Assembly (NCBI GenBank): GCA_023398575.1
Contig: JAEWSC010000040.1
Coordinates: forward strand, 1 to 18,121
Source: Bacillota bacterium
GTDB taxonomy: Bacteria > Bacillota > Clostridia > Christensenellales > Aristaeellaceae
Reading direction: 5' to 3'
DNA length: 18,121 nt
Part shown: one piece after another, positions 14,212-18,121 of the stretch
How the letters are laid out: every line of letters starts with the position of its first letter
Position numbering within the stretch: position 1 is the first letter of the stretch
Program-made: the position numbers and the translations under genes
The notes under the pieces: generated by a model
The model's input: only the letters and a program-made list of their open reading frames with translations
Databases searched by the model: none
Told to the model about the DNA's origin: nothing

Positions 14212-15774
14212 TTACTCCATGTCAATGATGGAAAAGGACTGTGAAGCCGCAGTAAACTGCGTATCGCCTATTTGCGCCATTACCTTGACCGTATACTCGC
14301 CAGGGGTAGCGGGACTGCCGTCACTCATAAGACCATCCCAGTAATAGAAGGAGCCGGTGGGCGCTAATTGCTGAGGGCGTGTGGGCTGATAGCTTGCAAG
14401 CCGCTTTACGGTTTTACCGGCAGCATCCACGACAGACACAGACAGCAAACAAGGATATTTGTGATTAACCAGGATGGATAGCTCACGTCCTTTTACAGGA
14501 TTCATGGAGGTGTCTGTTTTCACCGATAATTCAGGGTCGCCGCTGACAGGCAAAACGCTTAGTACGCGGCTGCCGTGGACAGTGGTCTTTTCACCGTCTA
14601 TGGTCACCAACTGAACCATGACATATCCATAGGTATCATCACCCTGGGGCGAAAGCTCCAGCGTGCGCTGCTTGCGGCCGGCGGATATGGCGCCTGGCTG
14701 ATCTCCAAAATCTCCCTTGATTTCCTGGGTGTCGTACTCCAGCTTTGCGCTGGAAAACTGCCATTTGCCGTTTCTGTAATAAACCAGCTGATAGGCCATC
14801 TTAACAGGCTTTTCAACGGTAAACTCAAATGACACCATGCTTTGATTTGCAGCCAGCACTGTGTCGTAGAATGTGATACCGGAGATAATGCTGACTTCCG
14901 GCGGCATAATTTGAGCGGCAGCCGCCTTGTCGTAGGTAAAGAGTACAAAGTCGTCTTCCTGCGGGTAGCTTTGCGGCGTAGAGGCGGAGTGGTTTTCAAT
15001 CAGGTACTTGTAGCATTCTGTCAGCGTAACGGCCCCATCCCGGTTTAAGTCCGCGCCATACTCACCATGATAGCCAAGGCCATCGGTCAAGGCGGAAGAA
15101 AAATAGGAGGCACCTTGTACCACGCGTGAGTTTTTGTCTTTACTGGACCAGTACCAGCTTTCCTCGCTGCCACCGGCGCTGGTGAGCACCTTGTAATCGG
15201 CACCTAAGAAAGCCGCCTCCGTCGCGCCACCGCTGACGCCTTTGCCAATAAACGCGCCGCTGTTGCAGGCATCAATAATCAGCACCTTGGTGCCCTGAAT
15301 CGTAGAAAAGGCTTCTTGAAGCTGCCTGGCGGTGATAACCTCTTCCCGTGCACCGTCGGAGATCAGAAGGCCCGCTTCCAGATTTGGTTTTGCGGGGTCA
15401 TATATACCGTGGGTGCTGATATAAAAATAGGAAACGTCGTTTGCGTCTGCTTCACTAAAAGCATCCAAAATCGCGTTGCGCAAACCTTCCGCTGAATACA
15501 AGTCGTTGTCTCGTGCCACCTGTTTTTCAAAAGGCATGCTTCCACTCGCAAGCGTTTTTGCCACGGCCTCGATGTTGTTGTGAGAGGAGGGCCAGGTATC
15601 CTCTTGCGTGGTGAAAAAGTCGCAGGCCACATACAACCCGCGCCGTGTAACCGCCGCAGGGTCAATAGGGGCTTTGACAGCCGCCTCTTGAAATGCGGGC
15701 GCTGCCTCAAGCGGCAAAAGCAAAACGAGAAGGGGCAACAGCCAGCATAACCGTTTGTGCCAATCGCCTGTCAT
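14212..15774 (-). CDS. Secreted caspase-fold (peptidase C14-like) protease with EF-hand-type loop
   Basis: 520 aa. Signal peptide: LCWLLPLLVLLLPLEAAPAFQ (9-29). The caspase-fold domain (about 45-280) holds the catalytic dyad: His122 in YISTHGIYD and Cys170 in LIIDACNSGAF. DLNRDGAVTLTE (242-253) is a textbook 12-residue calcium-binding loop (Asp, Asn, Asp-Gly, final Glu). The C-terminal half is beta-rich and ends in a FlgD-like Ig segment (YYWDGLMSDGSPATPGEYTV). Such proteases cut after basic or acidic residues in other proteins; the target is unknown. The open frame begins at 15807, but the ATG at 15774 follows GGGGAGGGG and gives a proper signal peptide. It lies upstream of CotH on the same strand with a 201-base gap holding a separate promoter. 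Confidence 0.92.
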   Translation of the reverse strand: MTGDWHKRLCWLLPLLVLLLPLEAAPAFQEAAVKAPIDPAAVTRRGLYVACDFFTTQEDTWPSSHNNIEAVAKTLASGSMPFEKQVARDNDLYSAEGLRNAILDAFSEADANDVSYFYISTHGIYDPAKPNLEAGLLISDGAREEVITARQLQEAFSTIQGTKVLIIDACNSGAFIGKGVSGGATEAAFLGADYKVLTSAGGSEESWYWSSKDKNSRVVQGASYFSSALTDGLGYHGEYGADLNRDGAVTLTECYKYLIENHSASTPQSYPQEDDFVLFTYDKAAAAQIMPPEVSIISGITFYDTVLAANQSMVSFEFTVEKPVKMAYQLVYYRNGKWQFSSAKLEYDTQEIKGDFGDQPGAISAGRKQRTLELSPQGDDTYGYVMVQLVTIDGEKTTVHGSRVLSVLPVSGDPELSVKTDTSMNPVKGRELSILVNHKYPCLLSVSVVDAAGKTVKRLASYQPTRPQQLAPTGSFYYWDGLMSDGSPATPGEYTVKVMAQIGDTQFTAASQSFSIIDME

Positions 15775-15821
15775 AATGCCCCTCCCCTCGCGATAAATTT
15801 GTAACAATGAAAGTATTTTAC

Positions 15822-15850
15822 ATCATATTAGATAAAAAAGCATTGGAAAA
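15822..15850 (-). promoter_or_regulatory. Candidate promoter of the caspase gene
   Basis: TTTTCC (15845-15850), 17-base spacer, TATGAT (15822-15827) in an AT-rich region. The -35 is poor. The rest of the 314-base gap 15775-16088 holds AT-rich DNA and the xpt promoter; I see no RNA gene in it. Confidence 0.3.
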
Positions 15851-15960
15851 GTTCCCTTGTTACAGACATTTTACAAATTATTACTCAAAGCATTGAAAAT
15901 AGAAATAGCAAGATGCGATTGTGACATGTAGAAAAAAAGCAAAAAATATCGATTACCTGC

Positions 15961-15989
15961 TTGCATCGTTCGGAAAAATGGGGTACAAT
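15961..15989 (+). promoter_or_regulatory. Promoter of xpt
   Basis: TTGCAT (15961-15966), 17-base spacer, TACAAT (15984-15989). Transcription would start near 15996, giving a leader of about 90 bases. Confidence 0.5.
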
Positions 15990-16016
15990 GTGAGTGCGTT
16001 CTCGATTAATGTTCGG
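15968..16016. promoter_or_regulatory. Two PurBox-like motifs around the xpt start site
   Basis: GTTCGG occurs at 15968-15973 (inside the promoter spacer) and at 16011-16016 (early leader). On the opposite strand the second reads TAATCCGAACATT, 12 of 13 against the Bacillus PurR box AWWWCCGAACWWT; the first fits about 11 of 13. Both have the same orientation, 43 bases apart, unlike the usual opposed pair. Confidence 0.4.
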
Positions 16017-16088
16017 ATTATTGCGGACCAAGCTGGAAATATCCTTTTGTTGGAGCCGGTTTGTTCGTGTTTTTGCTGCTAGGAGGCA

Positions 16089-16682
16089 ATGGCGCTTTTG
16101 ATGGAGGAACTAAAGCAGGCAATTCAGTTATGGGGTCGCGGCATCGGCAGCGAAATTGTAAAGGTGGACATGTTTTTAAACCACCGAATCGATGTAAAGC
16201 TGCTGACACAGATGGGACAAGCCTTTTACAAAGCTTTTTGTGATGAACAGGTGGATGTGGTATTAACCATCGAAGCCAGCGGAATTGCCGCTGCGGTGGC
16301 AACCGCCCAGGCCTTTGGCAGTATACCTGTCGTTTTTGCAAAAAAGAGCGAAACGGCCAACGTCGGTAAAGATGCGTACATGAGTCGTGTTTATTCCTTT
16401 ACCCACCGCAAGGAGAACATGATCCGTGTGAGTAAGGACTATTTGCAAGCCGGGCAGCGGGTATTGATCATCGATGACTTCCTGGCCAACGGCGAGGCGG
16501 TAGACGGCCTTCGCGATATCGTAAACCAGGCGGGCTGCACGCTTGTGGGTGTTGGCATCTGCATTGAAAAGGGGTTCCAGCCGGGGGGCAAACGCCTGAG
16601 AGATAGCGGAATCAAGGTTGCGTCTTTGGCAATTATCGACGCAATTGAGAATGGAAAGATCATTGTGCGCCAGGGCGGTTGA
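16089..16682 (+). CDS. xpt: Xanthine phosphoribosyltransferase
   Basis: 197 aa, standard length. The protein converts xanthine and PRPP to XMP in purine salvage. It follows the Bacillus Xpt pattern throughout: KVDMFLNHRID (25-35), LTIEASGIAAAVATA (59-73), VVFAKK, VYSFT, and the PRPP-binding motif VLIIDDFLANGEA (125-137), then GICIEKGFQPG. Two starts compete: ATG 16089, only 2 bases from AGGAGG, and ATG 16101, 14 bases from it. The second gives MEEL, which aligns with the known N-terminus of Xpt, but neither spacing is ideal. The BMP-family binding protein follows 138 bases downstream on the same strand, consistent with joint purine uptake and salvage. Confidence 0.95.
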   Translation: MALLMEELKQAIQLWGRGIGSEIVKVDMFLNHRIDVKLLTQMGQAFYKAFCDEQVDVVLTIEASGIAAAVATAQAFGSIPVVFAKKSETANVGKDAYMSRVYSFTHRKENMIRVSKDYLQAGQRVLIIDDFLANGEAVDGLRDIVNQAGCTLVGVGICIEKGFQPGGKRLRDSGIKVASLAIIDAIENGKIIVRQGG

Positions 16683-16734
16683 ACATATAGTACATAGACT
16701 TAATACAGCGAAAGAGCTTATCTGCGGATGCAGG

Positions 16735-16751
16735 CGGAGTTGAAGACTCCG
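16735..16751 (+). other. Small hairpin after xpt
   Basis: CGGAGT-TGAAG-ACTCCG. There is no following U-run; it may only stabilise the xpt transcript end. Confidence 0.35.
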
Positions 16752-16762
16752 GTTAACATTGC

Positions 16763-16791
16763 TTGGGATCGCAATGCGATTCTGATATAAA
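16763..16791 (+). promoter_or_regulatory. Promoter of the BMP-family gene with palindrome in the spacer
   Basis: TTGGGA (16763-16768), 17-base spacer, TATAAA (16786-16791), with TGA directly before the -10 (extended type). The spacer is occupied by ATCGCAATGCGAT (16768-16780), a 13-bp palindrome with a single central base, an ideal place for a repressor. Confidence 0.5.
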
Positions 16792-16820
16792 GCCCAACTA
16801 CAAGATTTGGAGGGAAACCA

Positions 16821-18026
16821 ATGAAAAAGATCATTGCCCTACTGTTGGCGGTACTTATGCTCGTACCCGCTGTCGCCCTGGGTTCGGCTCCCGAAGTCAA
16901 AATTGGTGTCATTCTGGTTCATGACGAGAATACCGGCTATGACTTCGCCCATATCAGCGGCATCAAGACAGCCGCAGCCGCCCTTGGCATTTCCGAAGAT
17001 CAGATCGTCTGGAAATACAACATCAGCGAGGATGAGGGCTGCTACGACACCGCCACCGATCTTGTGGAGCAGGGCTGCACCTACATCTTCTCCGACAGCT
17101 ATGGCCACCAGAGCTACATGCAGCAGGCTGCCTCGGAAAACCCTGATGTAACTTTTGTTGCTATGACGGGTGACACCGCAGGGCTTTCCGGTTTGGCCAA
17201 CTTCAAAAACGCTTTTAACCACACCTATGAATCCCGTTATGTCTCCGGCGTTGTGGCTGGCATGAAGCTTGCCGAGCTTGTCGCTGACGGCAAAGTGGCT
17301 GACACCAACAAAGACAGCGATGGTAACATCAAAATCGGCTATGTGGGTGCCTATCCTTACGCCGAAGTCGTATCCGGTTACACCGCTTTCTACCTTGGCG
17401 TCAAGTCTGTTGTAAGCAACGTTGTTATGTCGGTTTCATACACCAATTCCTGGTACAACCCCACCGCCGAGGCAGAAGCCGCCAACGCGCTGGTTGCTGC
17501 CGGCAGCATCATCGTTAGCCAGCATGCCGATTCCACCGGTGCCCCCGCTGCCTGCGAAGCGCTTTTGAATGCCGGCACCACCGTATATAGTGTTGGCTAC
17601 AATGTGAGCATGCTTTCTGTTGCTCCCACCGCCGCCTTGACAAGCGCTCAGAATGACTGGAGCATTTACTACACCTATGCATTTGGTCAGGCACAAAAAG
17701 GCGAAGCCATCAACACTGATTGGGCTGAGGGCTATAATCAGGGTGCTGTTATGATTTCCGAGCTTGGCGCAAGCTGCGCCAAAGGCACCGCGGAAAAAGT
17801 AGCGGAAGTGGAAGCTGCGATCAAAGACGGCAGCCTGAATGTGTTCGACTGCAAAACCTTCACCGTAGGCGGCCAGACTCCCACCACATATCTTGCCATC
17901 GATACCAATGGCGACTGGGCTGGTGACACCGGCGAAGCCATTGAAAATGGTGTGTTCTATGAGTCCAAGCTCCGCAGCGCTCCGTACTTTGGCTTGCGCA
18001 TTGACGGCATCACCGAGCTAAACTGA
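16821..18026 (+). CDS. BMP-family ABC transporter substrate-binding protein (probable nucleoside-binding)
   Basis: 401 aa. Signal peptide MKKIIALLLAVLMLVPAVAL; no lipobox cysteine, unlike most Gram-positive members, so anchoring is unclear. The mature protein has the BMP/PnrA/Med fold landmarks: VKIGVILVHDENTGYDFAHISGI, CTYIFSDSYGHQ, NPDVTFVAMTGD, NFKNAFNHTYESRYVSGVVAGMKL (with a family-typical aromatic site) and KIGYVGAYPYAEVVSGYTAF. BMP proteins feed nucleosides or related ligands to an ABC importer, whose permease genes would be expected beyond the window. Start at 16821 follows GGAGGG by 6 bases. Position after xpt supports purine nucleoside or base uptake (inference). Confidence 0.92.
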   Translation: MKKIIALLLAVLMLVPAVALGSAPEVKIGVILVHDENTGYDFAHISGIKTAAAALGISEDQIVWKYNISEDEGCYDTATDLVEQGCTYIFSDSYGHQSYMQQAASENPDVTFVAMTGDTAGLSGLANFKNAFNHTYESRYVSGVVAGMKLAELVADGKVADTNKDSDGNIKIGYVGAYPYAEVVSGYTAFYLGVKSVVSNVVMSVSYTNSWYNPTAEAEAANALVAAGSIIVSQHADSTGAPAACEALLNAGTTVYSVGYNVSMLSVAPTAALTSAQNDWSIYYTYAFGQAQKGEAINTDWAEGYNQGAVMISELGASCAKGTAEKVAEVEAAIKDGSLNVFDCKTFTVGGQTPTTYLAIDTNGDWAGDTGEAIENGVFYESKLRSAPYFGLRIDGITELN

Positions 18027-18057
18027 CGTTGACTAAAAGCAGTTCATAAAAAAAGCC

Positions 18058-18088
18058 GGGAAAGCCGCCTCAAAAAAGCGGCTTTCCC
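18058..18088 (+). terminator. Terminator after the BMP-family gene
   Basis: GGGAAAGCCGC (18058-18068) and exact complement (18078-18088), an 11-bp stem with a 9-base loop, preceded by an A-run and followed by TCCTTTC. A TATAAT (18102-18107 region) lies beyond and may belong to the next gene's promoter. Confidence 0.75.
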
Positions 18089-18121
18089 TCCTTTCATGTT
18101 ATAATGGCTTATCTTGCGATC

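Noticed and set aside
15997..16088. Purine riboswitch in the xpt leader
   Set aside because: The leader has weak pairing (GTTCG/CGGAC, CCAA/TTGG) but none of the conserved junction and loop bases of the guanine/adenine riboswitch.

Overview
The window looks like chromosomal DNA of a low-to-mid GC Gram-positive anaerobe of the class Clostridia, probably a gut-type lineage. The reasons are strong AGGAGG-type ribosome binding sites on almost every gene, simple Gram-positive signal peptides, a DUF3793/flavodoxin pair, a Bacillus-type xanthine phosphoribosyltransferase and a CotH/DUF4956/VTC cluster. This is inference from gene content; no rRNA or tRNA gene is present to fix the taxonomy, and I see no phage, insertion sequence or CRISPR array.

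Left part (1-3303, minus strand): a carbohydrate locus made of a LacI-family repressor, a GH66 dextranase-type enzyme and the start of an ABC-transporter sugar-binding protein. Three copies of a 14-bp palindrome (consensus GTTnTGCGCAnAAC) lie in front of the repressor and the enzyme and are very likely its operators. A signal-peptide-like segment lies in frame upstream of the best GH66 start codon but lacks a normal start codon.

Middle part (3400-7530): a small STAS/SpoIIAA-like orphan (+); a DUF3793-flavodoxin operon (-) with two 16-bp inverted repeats upstream; an intergenic stretch with nested inverted repeats; a ZIP metal transporter (-); and a VOC-fold protein (-) divergent from a sugar isomerase/epimerase TIM-barrel protein (+), the two sharing overlapping promoters.

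Right-centre (7530-15774, minus strand): read in the direction of transcription it holds a secreted caspase-fold protease with a calcium-loop motif, a large membrane-anchored CotH-kinase protein with three lamin-tail domains, a DUF4956 membrane protein, a VTC polyphosphate polymerase domain protein and a xylulokinase. CotH, DUF4956 and VTC form a recurrent association; the caspase upstream and the xylulokinase 19 bases downstream are the less expected members. The 315-base gap between DUF4956 and VTC is an almost continuous run of at least seven stem-loops and palindromes and is the most unusual non-coding object here.

Right end (15961-18121, plus strand): xpt (purine salvage) behind a promoter with PurBox-like motifs, then a BMP-family substrate-binding protein that probably serves nucleoside uptake, closed by a strong terminator.
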